Below, piece after piece: positions 25,918-37,330 of a stretch of DNA of 64,000 bases. Positions within the stretch are counted from its first letter, which is position 1. Each line of letters begins with the position of its first letter. The position numbers were made by a program, and so were the translations under genes. Origin of the DNA: Drosophila persimilis (Eukaryota > Arthropoda > Insecta > Diptera > Drosophilidae); NCBI RefSeq assembly GCF_003286085.1, contig NW_020825442.1, forward strand, positions 186,001-250,000, read 5' to 3'. The notes beneath the pieces were generated by a model. The model made no database searches, was not told where the DNA came from, and worked only from the letters and a program-made list of their open reading frames with translations.

Positions 25918-26050
25918 GTGCATGAGAACTTTTATAAACTTCACATCGACGACGAGCTTTGGCGTGTTTTAGTAGAGATATCTGTACTCCTGCAGAAGCA
26001 GGAAACATCGGAACATATCCTATGTGACGGCCTTGCCTTGAGTAACTTAA
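25918..26050 (+). pseudogene. possible LINE C-terminal fragment, inverted partner of 10414-10560
   Basis: This carries the same QETSEHILCDGLAL reading as in arm A, here on the plus strand. It was copied along with the duplication and is not an independent insertion. Confidence 0.25.
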
Positions 26051-26714
26051 CTCATGTAAAAGCCTAGAGCATACACTATGCCCAATATGTATACGGTCAG
26101 AGTGCAATGGGGGTTTCTAATAATAATAATAGTAATCTTATAAATATTTAGGCTCGTTAATTTTGCTATCAAGTACGATCCACTCATCTGTTGCCTGTCG
26201 GGCATACCCTCAGCAAAGAAGGGTACCACAACGGGGGGAAGAACAAGGCAAAAAAATAACTGGGGGAAAAACGCACCCGCTGCCCCCGCAGGAACGCACA
26301 CTTAGGGAGACACTCATGCACACTCCCACACACTGGCAGAAGGAAAGAGATGGCGAGAGAAGCGGTGAAAGGGACGGCGATAGACAAAAGGCAAGTCAAT
26401 TTCATTTATTTTGTCACTTTTGTTGCTTTGTTGTTTGACAAGAAGCTGTTGTTGTTGTCGCTAGTGCCTGACATGTCTGTGCGTGTCGCTACTGGGTTTT
26501 CTTTCTCACTTTCGCTCTCTTTCTCTCTCTCCCTCCATTGACTTATTACTGGGAAATCTTCTGATTCTGCTAACTGTACCCCTTCTCGACTGCTCCACTA
26601 CTCGACTGCTTGACTGCTTGACTGCTTGACTCTTTGTCCGCCATTTGCTGACGCATTTAAATTCTGTTTTCACTGACATCGACACATCGACAGCGATTGA
26701 CTGCCATTCAGGAG

Positions 26715-26773
26715 GGGTTTCGGTTTCGGTATCGGTGCCGGTGCCGGTGCCGGTGCCGGTGCCGGTGTCGGGG
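26715..26773. repeat. expanded ggtgcc hexamer minisatellite
   Basis: Five or six tandem ggtgcc units flanked by ggtatc and ggtttc variants. It is longer than the inverted partner at 9696-9737. Confidence 0.75.
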
Positions 26774-26845
26774 ATGCAATGACCCAGTGACAGGGCGCGC
26801 CAAACTGACTCAATTACTCCGATACTTGTATAACAGCTGGAAGAA

Positions 26846-27078
26846 GACCGAAGATGGCCCTGGAGCTGGAGACCGCCTCAGAAATTCAAAACATCTTGTG
26901 CGAGACACTCGGTGTTGGACGCAATGCATCTAACGATTACGTAAGGAAGGCATTCCGCAAGAAGTCAAGCCTTCATCATCTGTACCTTAAGTTTTTGGAG
27001 GTAGTGCGGCATATGAGTTGCCATCCAAGCGCTCAAGAGACGAGAGGGGCCATGAGATGGAAACCAAACCTGATCTAG
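26846..27078 (+). pseudogene. decayed Tpr2-like J-domain remnant
   Basis: The plus-strand frame matches the end of the Tpr2-like gene at 8070-9434. MALELETASEIQ corresponds to VALTLESSEEIK, and VGRNASNDYVRKAFRKK to VGSNASDDDIRRAFYQK. There are three lesions: about 15 codons are lost before the J domain; the HPD motif and the next roughly 17 residues are deleted (LHH runs directly into LYLKFLEVV); and the tail is out of frame although its DNA still aligns. All TPR repeats are missing. GRNAS and RKK resemble canonical Tpr2 more than the intact copy does, so the two copies have diverged for some time. Without HPD it cannot act as a J protein. Confidence 0.8.
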
Positions 27079-27265
27079 GGGAATGGAAGTAGTTATATTC
27101 TTCACAATATAAAGTGAGTGATTAAATTGAGTAAAATGCGCTATGATTTATTAAACTGAATGCAATCAAGGCGTGATTCAATTGAATTCAATTTGCAAAT
27201 ATACGAAATAAATATAGACCTTAAGTATAAGCTTCATTTGAAGTGGCATCTTTGCTTAGATTTTG

Positions 27266-28568
27266 ATAATTTAAAGACCTGAATAATGAATAGAGGGTAT
27301 GTTTTCCATCCGCACACTTTTGCTGTCTAGGTTTCTAGCCGATCGGCTTTTGCGTTGCGAAATTTTTAGGAAGATTTTCATATTTTCCACCACCGATGCA
27401 TCGGGGGAAAATGTTTCAGAGATACAGCAACAGCAACAAGAAAAGCAGTGGCATGCATAATGCATGACGAAGAAGAGGCGAGTATTCTGTGGCATGTGCG
27501 ACTCCCCCAACCTGCAACGTGCAATCAAAACCAAACACTTTTAGACGCGAAAGCAGCGACGTTTATGCGTGTGTGCGTGCCCCGAAAGTGGTCGCCACGC
27601 CCATCGCCCACGGCTGGCCGCTCGACTCCCCCTTCCCACCTTCCCAACCCACACGTCAGGCCGATGGAAAACATTGCTATATCCTTCCAAAGGTGTTATC
27701 ATGATTCAAAAGCAGAAATTATTTCCTACCCCGATCCTACCCTATATCCATATCTATAGTATACTGTATATGTACTGTATTTGCAAACATCATAGATTAT
27801 ATCATACATCCTTCATTGTAGAAAAGTGGTAACATTTAAGGAGGAAATTGCTTTTCAGTTCCATTACATATACATATATTTCGTTTGAAAAACTAGTTAA
27901 GCCTTCAGTATAAATATAATATATATACCTTAATATACCTTTTAATAAAATATATACAATAAAAAAAACCCAATGGAACGGAATGGAAAAGAGACATCGT
28001 CGCCCCTACTGTACCTATTCGAAACTAAGAAGGTTATAAATAACAGTAAGGCCGATCTACGTACAGACTGGGAACATATCGTACTATACGTGCATAATGT
28101 ATGTATAATGGCGGTAAACATTCCAACCATTGCCATCTTTGCGGGCCATAAAGGCTCCGGAGGCTGCGGGATGCCTTCGATCAAGGCTGTAGTTCTATTA
28201 AATGAATTCGATTTTCACTTACAACTATGTTTCGACCAGAAATGACCACACCCACTTGATTTAGATGGCGTAAAGCTCCGATGGATGGCACTCAGATGAT
28301 ATAGGCTAATTCACAGTTAAGGATGGAAAGCAGTTGGATTTGGCATACAAATTGGAACATTTCCTTTTATTTCTGAACAGCGAAAAATATGACGTATGCA
28401 GAATAAGTTTTTTTTTTAAATACAAAGCGAATGCCTGAACTATATGTACATATATGATAGATCTCTGAATATGAAGTCGTGTTACAATAACTTTAAAATT
28501 CACGGTAAACCACTCACTTATTATATACCCTCACTTATTATAAATAGATCCAGAGGCAATCCTATGGA
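27266..28568. other. intergenic stretch and 3' flank of the nuclease gene
   Basis: No gene is seen. For the minus-strand nuclease upstream, the first AATAAA on that strand is near 28364-28369, which suggests a 3' UTR of about 200 bases. A direct repeat of cactcacttatta flanks tatata-rich DNA at about 28511-28540. Confidence 0.5.
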
Positions 28569-30261
28569 CTATTTGAGCAGTTCGCTGACATCACCCAAGT
28601 GGTTGGGCAACTCTTTGACAGCACCAGCCAGGTCGGAGACAGAACAGACATAGAGATAGCCTCCCTGCATCAACTGCCTGCTTTTGTTGTTGGCCTTGGC
28701 CACCCAGCCAAGCCAGGGAACCTTCTCCTCTATGGGATCTATGGGATCACAGATGACATTGGGATCTTTGATTTCGCTGAGGATTGCATTTGGACTGTTG
28801 ACGCCCACCAGTGCGATTCCGCGGCTGCGGTTGGCTTTGTCAATGAGTACCCGATAGAAAAGACGGGGCACTTCCAACACTTGCCTCTTGTTGGTATCTG
28901 TAGCCAGGTGGACAATGGCACTCGCATTAGGGAATGGCATCTGGCCATAGATGCCCGTGTAGACTTCGACCTCGATGCCTGCATTGGCCACAAAGCGGCG
29001 TGTGGCCTCCTCCAGATTTTGCCATGACCCACCATTGAAGAGCTGCCACTGAGGCGCCGTGTTCATGTAGTTGAAGCTGCTGCGTTGCTGACTGGCATAG
29101 ATGAGATCCGCCTTGGCCACCAGATGACCGCGGGAAAGGAACTGGTTTTCCTTCTTGTTCACAAGACCTCCCAGGAGGCTTTGCTGATTTTTGAACGAGT
29201 AAATATTATTCATGTCATAGCCCTCGAAGTGTCCGGCAGTTGTGAACTTGGGCCTCTTCACCTTCTGCTGGAAGTGCTGGCTGGCGGGGGTCAGCTGATG
29301 GACGGCGTAGTGTGTGCGCACTGTTTGTGGGTCGTGGCACAGATTCATGGTCTCCACGAATCGGCCACGCCCGATGTCGTAGCCCACGCGATACAAATGC
29401 GACTGATCGGCTGGGCTGGGCGAGGATCCGCAACTGCTTTCTAACTTCTCCACCGTGTATGTCATCGACTGGGAGCACGTGAACTTGCGAAACTCCAGTT
29501 TCGATCCATTCAACTCGAACGTCGTGCCCTGCAGACACTTTGGCTGTATGGATTCCCTGTATTCAGTGATTTCCGAAAAGCTTCCTCTGCAGTAGAGCTC
29601 GATGGGATGCCCACTAGGTATCTCCAATTGGCCATTCGCATTGGGCAGCCAGTACAAACTCGTATTTGGTTGAAGGTATAGCGGCTGAAATGATCTCGGG
29701 GGGGGCAGATCCCTTTGCACATCCACTTTGCAGGACGCTCCTGAAATTTCAGTAATTCAGTAATCGTTTAGCACTCGAAATGCAGGTGAGGAATTTATTA
29801 TTCAAATGAAATGTTATTACCCGATACTCAAAATGATTTATGCGGAAGGTGGATGTGTGTAACCCCCAGAAGGAAGGTTTTTCCGATCCCATAAAGTATA
29901 TATATTCTTGATCAGTAGCAAAAGCCGAATCGATAGAGCCATGTCTGTCTATCCGTCCGTCTGTCAGACTGAGTATCGGGTATAAATATAGAGTAGCTGC
30001 CGTAGCAGCGACTCTCAACGTTCCCTGACAAAGTTAACGCGAGAGCGACAGCTTTTTCCCAGCTCTCCATTCAAGTTGCCCGCATATCTACTCACCTTGC
30101 CTCCACGCCGTCCCAGTGCCGTCTATATGTAGTCCATCGAGATCTTTAATGATCTGGCCTACTTCTGGACTGGGAGTAATCGCCTCACGTGCCCGAATCT
30201 CTCTCAGACTCACGCTTGCCGCGATCACTGCGATGAACAGAAGTCGTGCCGAAAGACTCAT
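28569..30261 (-). CDS. secreted DNA/RNA non-specific endonuclease
   Basis: There are two exons, 30261-30096 and 29740-28569, joined in phase 1 across a 355-bp intron (donor GTGAGT, acceptor TTTCAG), giving 445 residues. Exon 1 encodes a signal peptide (MSLSARLLFIAVIAASVSL) and exon 2 the nuclease. The domain is of the beta-beta-alpha-metal type, which cleaves DNA and RNA with a Mg-bound histidine. The motif reads LSRGHLVAKAD with the catalytic His near residue 261, where bacterial relatives have DRGH. The downstream metal-binding Asn lies in APQWQLFNGGSW. Six or more cysteines fit an extracellular protein. Insect members are salivary or gut nucleases. The gene has its own TATA/Inr promoter, and its intron is largely a dispersed repeat. 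I do not assign a fly ortholog among the several paralogs. Confidence 0.9.
29819..30030. mobile_element. dispersed repeat inside the nuclease intron (DINE-1/Helitron-like?)
   Basis: This reads ccgatactcaaaatg, then cagaaggaaggtttttccga, then tatatattcttgatcag, then a run of tctgtctatccgtccgtctg, then gactgagtatcgggtata. This series of blocks is common in Drosophila introns and spacers. Its end block recurs at 23910-23970 and its cagaaggaag block near 36420. It makes up most of the intron. Confidence 0.55.
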
Positions 30262-30325
30262 TCTTTTCTCGAGCTCTACGTGGCCGCTCCGGTCGCTAAC
30301 TAGTCGCTATCTAAGTGCTGCCGCT

Positions 30326-30362
30326 GACTGAAGCATTTCTTGAACCAACAGGTGCTTTTATA
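30326..30362 (-). promoter_or_regulatory. TATA box and initiator of the nuclease gene
   Basis: On the minus strand TATAAAAG occupies 30362-30355. An initiator TTCAGTC follows, with its A at 30329, 33 bases from the first T of the TATA box. The predicted 5' UTR to the ATG at 30261 is about 68 bases. Confidence 0.75.
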
Positions 30363-30369
30363 TTCTCTC

Positions 30370-31540
30370 TCTCCCTTTTTGGAACGCGTGAGCGTCCCGC
30401 CGCATAAGAAATCTCTTTTCTTCACACAGCCAACCAAGTGGCTTCTCATTTTCCATTGGGCATTCAGCGATAAAGCGAAAGAGAGCAAGCTCAAAAGCTC
30501 AATTGGTTTGTTAATAATATTGACATTTTATTCTGTTAAATAATTATTGTTAATTTATTTTTGCTGAGGAAGAAAAGAAAAAAGAAAATTCTTCCGTGCG
30601 AATCCAGTGCAGGTTGGTCTAGATTGGGTTGGTTTAATTGTGTATTGTGCCAATATCATTGTGGATAATATGTCAGGGCCAAAAGTATATTCATAAATTA
30701 TTTCTGGCTTTTACGTGTCCAGTTGATGTGACCTTATGAATTGACGTTTTAAGAACGGATTTTTATTTGGACGAAATTGGGGCTACTTTTGATTTTAGGA
30801 AATTTGTTATATCCAAAAATAAACCGTTGCAAAAAGGAGGCAATATTTCAATGCTATTCATTTTAGGATGTTGTGCATTGACGTCTGTTAAAAATGGTTT
30901 TAGTTGTGGACAACAAATTATTTCCAATTTTTTTTTTTATTTAGCCCTTTTAAACGGTTAAAATATTTATTGTTCTCCGGTATTTGTTGGTTTTCCCAAC
31001 CTTTGAATGCTTTTAGCAATTTCGAAGGCAGGCCAGTCCCGTCCCCACTCTTCCATCCTTCCGCTTGATGAAATCATCAACTTTGGGCAAGGGTTAGCAC
31101 CAAACCGCGACCCACCGCACCACCGCACCACACCTTGCCAAACGCTTGTGCCACTCGGTCGGACGGTCGACTGCCTTTCTTGTGGCGGACAAAACGCTTA
31201 TCTATAAACTAGTCCACGAAAAATCAAAGTTTAACAGAATCATACACAAAAGGAGCAGGAGTAGCAAGACGATAGGGGGGTTGAGCGGACTTACGGGGTA
31301 GTAGCAGGAAAAGAGAGATAAAGATGGCTGCAGGGCAGTGCTGTAAAGAGCGAGAAAGGAACATTCCACCTACACGTATTATTTTTAAGACAGTAAATTC
31401 GGTGCTTGCTTACATCTAATATGACTAATTTATCATGTATTTAAGAAGGAGGGGCAAGCTGGCCTATTGAAGGAGCAGTGGTTAGCATCGGGGAACAGCA
31501 GTAAGTTGGGCCGAGCAGTATTGAGTAGAACACTTTAAAG
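30370..31540. other. intergenic stretch
   Basis: Nothing gene-like is visible. The DNA is AT-rich from about 30500 to 31000, with short open frames only. Confidence 0.5.
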
Positions 31541-31606
31541 CGTTAATTTGTTGGCCCTCTAAATTTGGTCAACAGCTTTGATGTGTGCTTTGGGTTCTTA
31601 TCTTGC
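31541..31606 (-). pseudogene. Tc1-like transposase fragment
   Basis: The minus-strand frame reads QQDKNPKHTSKLLTKF and then soon hits a stop. Tc1 transposases carry QQDNDPKHTSK around their second catalytic Asp. Only this short stretch is recognisable. It abuts, and in another frame slightly overlaps, the end of the reverse transcriptase remnant, so two dead elements are joined here. Confidence 0.45.
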
Positions 31607-32095
31607 TGAAGTAGGACTCCGAACGCGACGGTAAAATGTCATAAGTTTGCATTTAGAAAGGTTCAGAAAAAGAAGATTAGTTGAACCCCACAATAACAGT
31701 TCACTTGGACCCAGTTAAAGGCGTGTGTGCAAGTACCAATCAGAGTAAGCAGACAGTGTGTGTAGTAGAGTATGTTATAACTTGGGGAAGGTCATTCACA
31801 AATAAAATAAACAGAAGCGGGCCCAGATGACTTCCCTGTGGCACTCCTGAAGTAGCATTAACAATATTTGACAACACATTAGAAAACAAAACAGTACGTT
31901 GAGTACGGTTAGAGAGATAGGACAAAATCGAATTTATAAGATTCTTTGAGAACCCTAATAAAGAGAGCTTGTGAATACGAAGAGCATGGTTCACAGAAAC
32001 GAATGCCATGCTAATGTCCGTAAAAACTACATACATCCGTCTGCAAACCACTTTGAAAATCACGGGGGATGGACCCGCAGTTAACGAAAGAAAAG
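31599..32095 (-). pseudogene. non-LTR retrotransposon reverse transcriptase fragment
   Basis: The minus-strand frame 32126-31740 contains reverse transcriptase palm blocks in order: FTDISMAFVSVNHALRIHKL (catalytic block A, with the second Asp of the usual D-x-x-x-A-F-D changed), SYLSNRTQRTVLF, and SGVPQGSHLGPLLFILFVNDLP. Transposon homology begins near 32095. The YxDD block is gone, but the following block is found in another frame at about 31600-31685 (LNLSKCKLMTFYRR). The spacing and motifs fit the jockey/CR1/I group of fly LINEs. Both ends are truncated, and a frame change plus the loss of YxDD show it is dead. Confidence 0.85.
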
Positions 32096-34218
32096 AATTT
32101 TTTAGGATCACTACAAAATTTTCCACTACATTGTGAAAGGTATTGATTATAGCACTATTAACGGCAAGGAACTGAGAACGAGCGGAGGAGTATAGGAGGA
32201 TAATAATGCCAAAAAAAAATTCATTTTTCTAGCTGATAACTACACCCAAGGTATACACCACAGTTTATAGCATCTTTTCGAGCAAAGCTTTGACAGATGG
32301 AACATGCATAATGTACAACAGAATAAAGTAAATGTAAAAAGTAGTAAAGTAAGCGTTCAGCAATGGATGGCGCCAGTGATGCATGTAGTGGAACACCTAT
32401 TATACATGTAGCTTACACATGTGAGTAATCATGAAGATTTCGAAAATATTAATATATACGGTGGATTTCAATGTTCATAGAAAGCTAAATATATACATAT
32501 GCACATGTATGTGCGCACATATAAACTAAAATCTATGCTGTCTTGCAGTAAATAAGAGTTTAAAAACTACTCACTTTTCCCATACCACCTTATAATACGC
32601 CCAAAAATGTTTGAATTTCAATTGTAAAAGCCTTTAAAATGATTGAATTCTGAAGAACATAAATGAAAACTAGTTAGTTTCTTAAACTTTTAATCAATGA
32701 CAATGCCCCCTCATAGAACACAATGACTTTCGATAATCCCCCTAATCTGGGGCTGATGCCAGATCCGCGACCACGTCCACCTCTTTTTATTTGTTGTTCT
32801 TCTCCCGAAAATGGCGTTAACATGCTGCTGCGGGCATGGCACCGTAGACCCGGGTCCACGTCCCGAACCGAACCCGGGGGCAGTGTGTCAGTGCCGGCGT
32901 CGGGAACGACATCGGTAGCCGAAACAACAAACAATGATTATTGTTTATTAGAATAACAATATGACCAGCAAATGCCCAAAGCTGACACGTTTATTAATGG
33001 CCACAAAGCACCGGCACCGGCACCGCCACCGCCACCTCCACCTCCACCGCAACGCCACCTGAAAGCCTCTCAGCACTTTGGGGTTCACGGGTGGGTTGTC
33101 AGGTTGTCTCCGGCTCTCCAGCGCTCGAGCTCTCAGTTTCTCAGGGTTCATTCACTCACATTAATTGCTACCCGCATTATCCGAATCCTTGATGGCTAGC
33201 TTGCTTTTGGATCTTCTGCTTATTATTTAATGAATGCATTCATTGATTTTTAATGATTTTATTAGCAATTAATTGCGATTGCTGGTGGCACAGCTGCTTA
33301 AGCCAGAGGCGGTGCTTAGGGGATCACAAGTGGAATAAATCATCGATGAACAAGCGATGGAGGAAGAAGAACAGCAGCAGATGGGCGATAGACACCGATA
33401 AACAGCGATTGACCAGCGATGAATAACTGAGTTTTCTATAGATTTCTATAAATATATAGAACCTTTGGCCCTTAGGCCCTTGGCACACCCCCGAAGTAAC
33501 CTTTCCCGATCGATCGTTCTTCTGGTGGCCATACCGTAGACTGATCGTATCTCTGGGACACCAGTTCGATGTGTTCAAAATTGATGGCAATAAGCAAAGG
33601 GTATCTTAATTAGAGAGCAAAAAAACCACACAACGTTTAGCTTTCGGTAAACAACAGATATATCACCTGCAATAACAAAAAGTTTAATCGAAAAAAAATA
33701 ACGCATACCAATGGATTCTATATAAGCTCTAAATTTGCGCATGACAATGGACTTTCGACAATTCGTCGTGAGGGCGGCAGCCAAAGGTAGCTTCAGTGAC
33801 TGAAAGACAGACGGACTAGCAGACAGACAAACAAACAACAAAACACGAGTTGAGCCAGCGGGTCAGAAGCGAGGCATACAATTGACGATTAATCGATTAG
33901 CTGATATTTGACACCCGGACAATTATCGGCCACGAATGCCACTCAACAACACACAGGTCAACGGGGAAGAGGGGAGTAGTGTATGGGAGAGTTGAATGCA
34001 TGTCGAATTCCGGGCCTGAACAGCAGCCTGAACAGCAGCCTGAACACTGGAGAACACGCACAACTCAAACCTACACAGATAATTAACTGCGTCGAAACTC
34101 CCCAATCAACAAACAATCAAGCCAACCAGGTAATTGCTATATCCACTGCCAGCCATATCAATATCCATTTCCATCTTCGATATGCATAAATGTATGTAAT
34201 CATCACTAAGTAATAATC

Positions 34219-34252
34219 GTCCTCATACTCGTACTCGTACTCGTACTCGTAC
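34219..34252. repeat. CTCGTA hexamer microsatellite
   Basis: About five tandem ctcgta units. The same or related word (ctcgca/ctcgta) occurs as a short array near 47682-47712. Confidence 0.85.
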
Positions 34253-35865
34253 AAGGATTTAGACGAGTAGGGGATGTTGTTGAAGACTGGTTTGGAAGCT
34301 CCTCAATGTTATCTCCTACTCGATTTTATTGAGGCAAATATATTGTTTATGGGCAATGGTATCTCCAAAACTTCAAAAAAATTTCCAAACATAAATCTAT
34401 TATCTATCTATTTATTATCTTTAGGAAACATTTTATTTAAAGCTTTTATCTTTTCCGAAGCCCCAAATCAAAGAGCATTCACAAATCGCATACAGCTTTA
34501 ACTATTTATCAACGCTTTTATGATTCATTTTTTTTTTTTTCTAAGACCAATCTTGTTTTGTGTGGCTTTTGTTTCTTATAACGAGATTATGACAGTTTTG
34601 TGGATCGTTCGCCGTTTTGTTTTATGATATCTCTAGCCGAAAATTGGCCTTAACGATCGACCGATCGGCGATCAGGCAGCAATCAACGCCAAGACGGGTC
34701 CAACTTTCGATAGATCAGAATTTGCGGGGGGGCTGGCTGGCTCTGGATCCCTGGATCTAGATCTCAAATCTACTTTTTTTATGTATTGTCATAAATAAAT
34801 TTGCACATTAAGTGTAAACATTTCATTTGCATTTAAGTTGTTCTGGTTTACAAGAACATACTACGAATATTTTTAGTCAAATTTCAGTGTTTAATTTTCT
34901 TTTTAGTGATGGCACCCTGCAACGATTTTTATGGGCCTAGAAGGCGGAGCGACGTTGAAGTGCATTGAACCTTTCATTGGAACGGATCCGAGCTGTTGAA
35001 AGGAGAACACTGATTCGCTGCCGACAAAGAAATCGCCAATTCATTTTTGATTTCCATAAAAATATGAATATCTGATAAGCACAGACTTTCTGGATTTTAA
35101 TTTGCTTAAAACTAAGTGATAAGTGAGACGAAGTACAGAGATACGTTTACGTTGTGTAGTTATTTTACAGCCATACAGCTATGCAACAATCTGTAAGATA
35201 GCCAAGCGCGTGGTCTAACAAATAGAGTTTGTATTAGATCATATATGATCATTTCATAATATATATACATAGCTATTAGCTTTATATGAATGTAAATCAA
35301 GTAAAAAAAGGAAAACTGAGCCCTTCAAGCGGTTCATAGCACATATGATCGAATCTAACATTCCCCCATTTGTTAAGCAGAAATAAGCAATACAAATAAT
35401 ATATGTGCATTTCAAAGTGAAGATTTTGCTCGAAATGTATGGCTTAGATTGATGATAAATACATAATGTTCGATACCATGAATTCTGATATTTAATAGTA
35501 TGATTATCTATAAATAAACACACCATTTTTGTCTTTAAAGGTGTCTTTGAACTATCAAATATTACATACACTGCCACTGACTCCTGTTTGAGGCACTTGA
35601 ACACCAGTTTCCATATGCAACTCCATATATGTATCTATGTATCTCTCAATCGCGTGTCGTTTATATCTTACTAAAATATCTAAAATCAATCTAAATTATT
35701 GGCGAGAGCAAAAAACATTAAGTTTATTTTTCATATTTGTTTAATCTGTTGATTTCTTACACTTAATTTTTTTGTGAATAATAATTTTGGCATTAAAATA
35801 AAGATGGTTTATCTCACAGTCAATGAATGTCAGCACTTTTCCTATCTGCATTTCTGTTTATGCGT

Positions 35866-35932
35866 GTGTCTATGTGTGTGTGTGTGTGTTTGTGTGTATT
35901 CTCCCTCGTGTTTTTGGATCTGTGTGTGTTTT
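35866..35932. repeat. GT-rich microsatellite
   Basis: Interrupted tg runs are visible. The open frames crossing it are simple translations of the repeat. Confidence 0.75.
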
Positions 35933-36365
35933 TGTGCCACAGCATATGTATTTGTTTGGCCTATTTAGGTAACATTTTGCTTGTAATTTCCACAGAATGG
36001 CGGCTAGGATGAGCGCTTTTGCATAGCTAAATGCCTCACACAGACATCCTCCACAGACCCTCCACCGCTCACTCCATCCCCCCTCCATCCTCAGCACACA
36101 ACATCCCAGTATCCCCACCGTCCCTCATGTCCCCTACACCTAGTATTCCCATATCTTTTGCCTTATTTTATGTGACAGTTTTATTTATTTAGTTTCTTTT
36201 TTGTTGCTGCTGCTGTTTTTTCTGTTGCTTTGCCTCTTTTTTTCTCTTTATATTTTGTTGTTAGTTTTAGCCCATCAAAAACAGAGAAAAAGAGAATCAC
36301 AGAGGGAGAAAGACTTGATTGGGGGGAGACGCAGCAGAAAGAGCCTTTTGCATGTCTGTTTCTGA

Positions 36366-36455
36366 TACCCTACGCGTATAGAGGGTATGCGTATTGGGAT
36401 ATTCACGAAAGGCTTTCACTTCCAGAAGGAAGCATCTCAAACGCATACCTTTAAT
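36366..36455. mobile_element. dispersed-repeat fragment
   Basis: A block beginning gataccctacgcg and gagggtatgcg, and ending ccagaaggaagcatct, resembles the beginning of the repeat found in the nuclease intron. Assignment is by short shared words. Confidence 0.35.
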
Positions 36456-37042
36456 ACACAATCATTTTCTGTTTAGTTTCCTCAGTTTTGGGAGACTGAT
36501 TTGTTGCCAGTTTGCTTCCCAGTTTAAGTGTTGGAGCTGCCAAAAACTATTTCAACTGTTCAACTATGAGATAATCAAATAGATCTTGCACTCCAATTTT
36601 CCCGATGATGATCGCGCAGCTGAAAGTGTATACAGACTTCGTTGCAGCCAAAAATTGCTTTCAAGTATTTCTTTTTATTTTATTTATTTCTTGTTGAGGT
36701 TCTTTTTGCTTATTTTCCAGCCTCTTCTGCTGGTTCTTTTTTCAGCCGCTTCTTGTGCTTGTTGTTAGAGATGCGCTTTGCGCTTTTTGCGGTTTCTTGG
36801 CCATGTTAATGACACTCACAGGCCCAGCAACAAAAACATGGAAAATATGGTGGCGGAAGCAGAGAGAAAAATAAATGTCACAGTAACACATAAAGGGGTG
36901 GGAGTACATATCGTACATCTAACACCTCTTCAAGGGCCCCCCTGCCTCCCTTACCGCCTCTGCCTCCCTCTGCCGCTAAGATCCGTCTCTCAATCCTCCC
37001 AAGACCCCTCCTGACACCATCTTCAACTACACACATACACTA

Positions 37043-37259
37043 CTGGCCAAAATAATAAGTACACGCTTATGAGCTTTCTTTCACGTCCTATAAAACTTTT
37101 CTAGTAAACATAATTAAAAATTCAAATTTACTTTCAGTTTTCTAACCTACAATAGACTATAAAAATGTTTATCATAAGCATTTTTCATTTCAAATATATA
37201 TTTTATGATCGATTAAACCTTAAAATCATAAATAAGGGCTGGCCAAAATAATAAGTACA
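37043..37259. repeat. left terminal inverted repeat (IR/DR)
   Basis: The core word sits at both edges (37043-37063 and 37239-37259) in the same orientation. These are the presumed transposase binding sites. Confidence 0.85.
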
Positions 37260-37330
37260 GCAATTCTCCAAAGCGAAAAACTAAAAGCGTATCAAAATGT
37301 TTACACTTTTTTCTTATAATTTATAATCTT

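Larger units (their letters stand above)
25420..27265. repeat. arm B of the inverted segmental duplication (partner 7560-10925)
   Basis: This is the reverse complement of arm A. The promoter-side half (about 25545-26820) is nearly identical to 9640-10830. The junction near 26820 drops straight into sequence equivalent to the last third of the Tpr2-like gene, so about 1.2 kb was deleted here. Beyond the pseudogene, 27080-27265 still aligns loosely with the gene's 3' flank in arm A (7560-7760). Confidence 0.85.
32127..37040. other. non-coding stretch, no gene supported
   Basis: No recognisable coding exon is present. It holds a proline-type GCC/ACC repeat near 33008-33051, ACTCGT units at 34219-34252, a GT run near 35866-35932, and a dispersed-repeat fragment near 36366-36455. 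The rest is AT-rich spacer. Confidence 0.5.
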
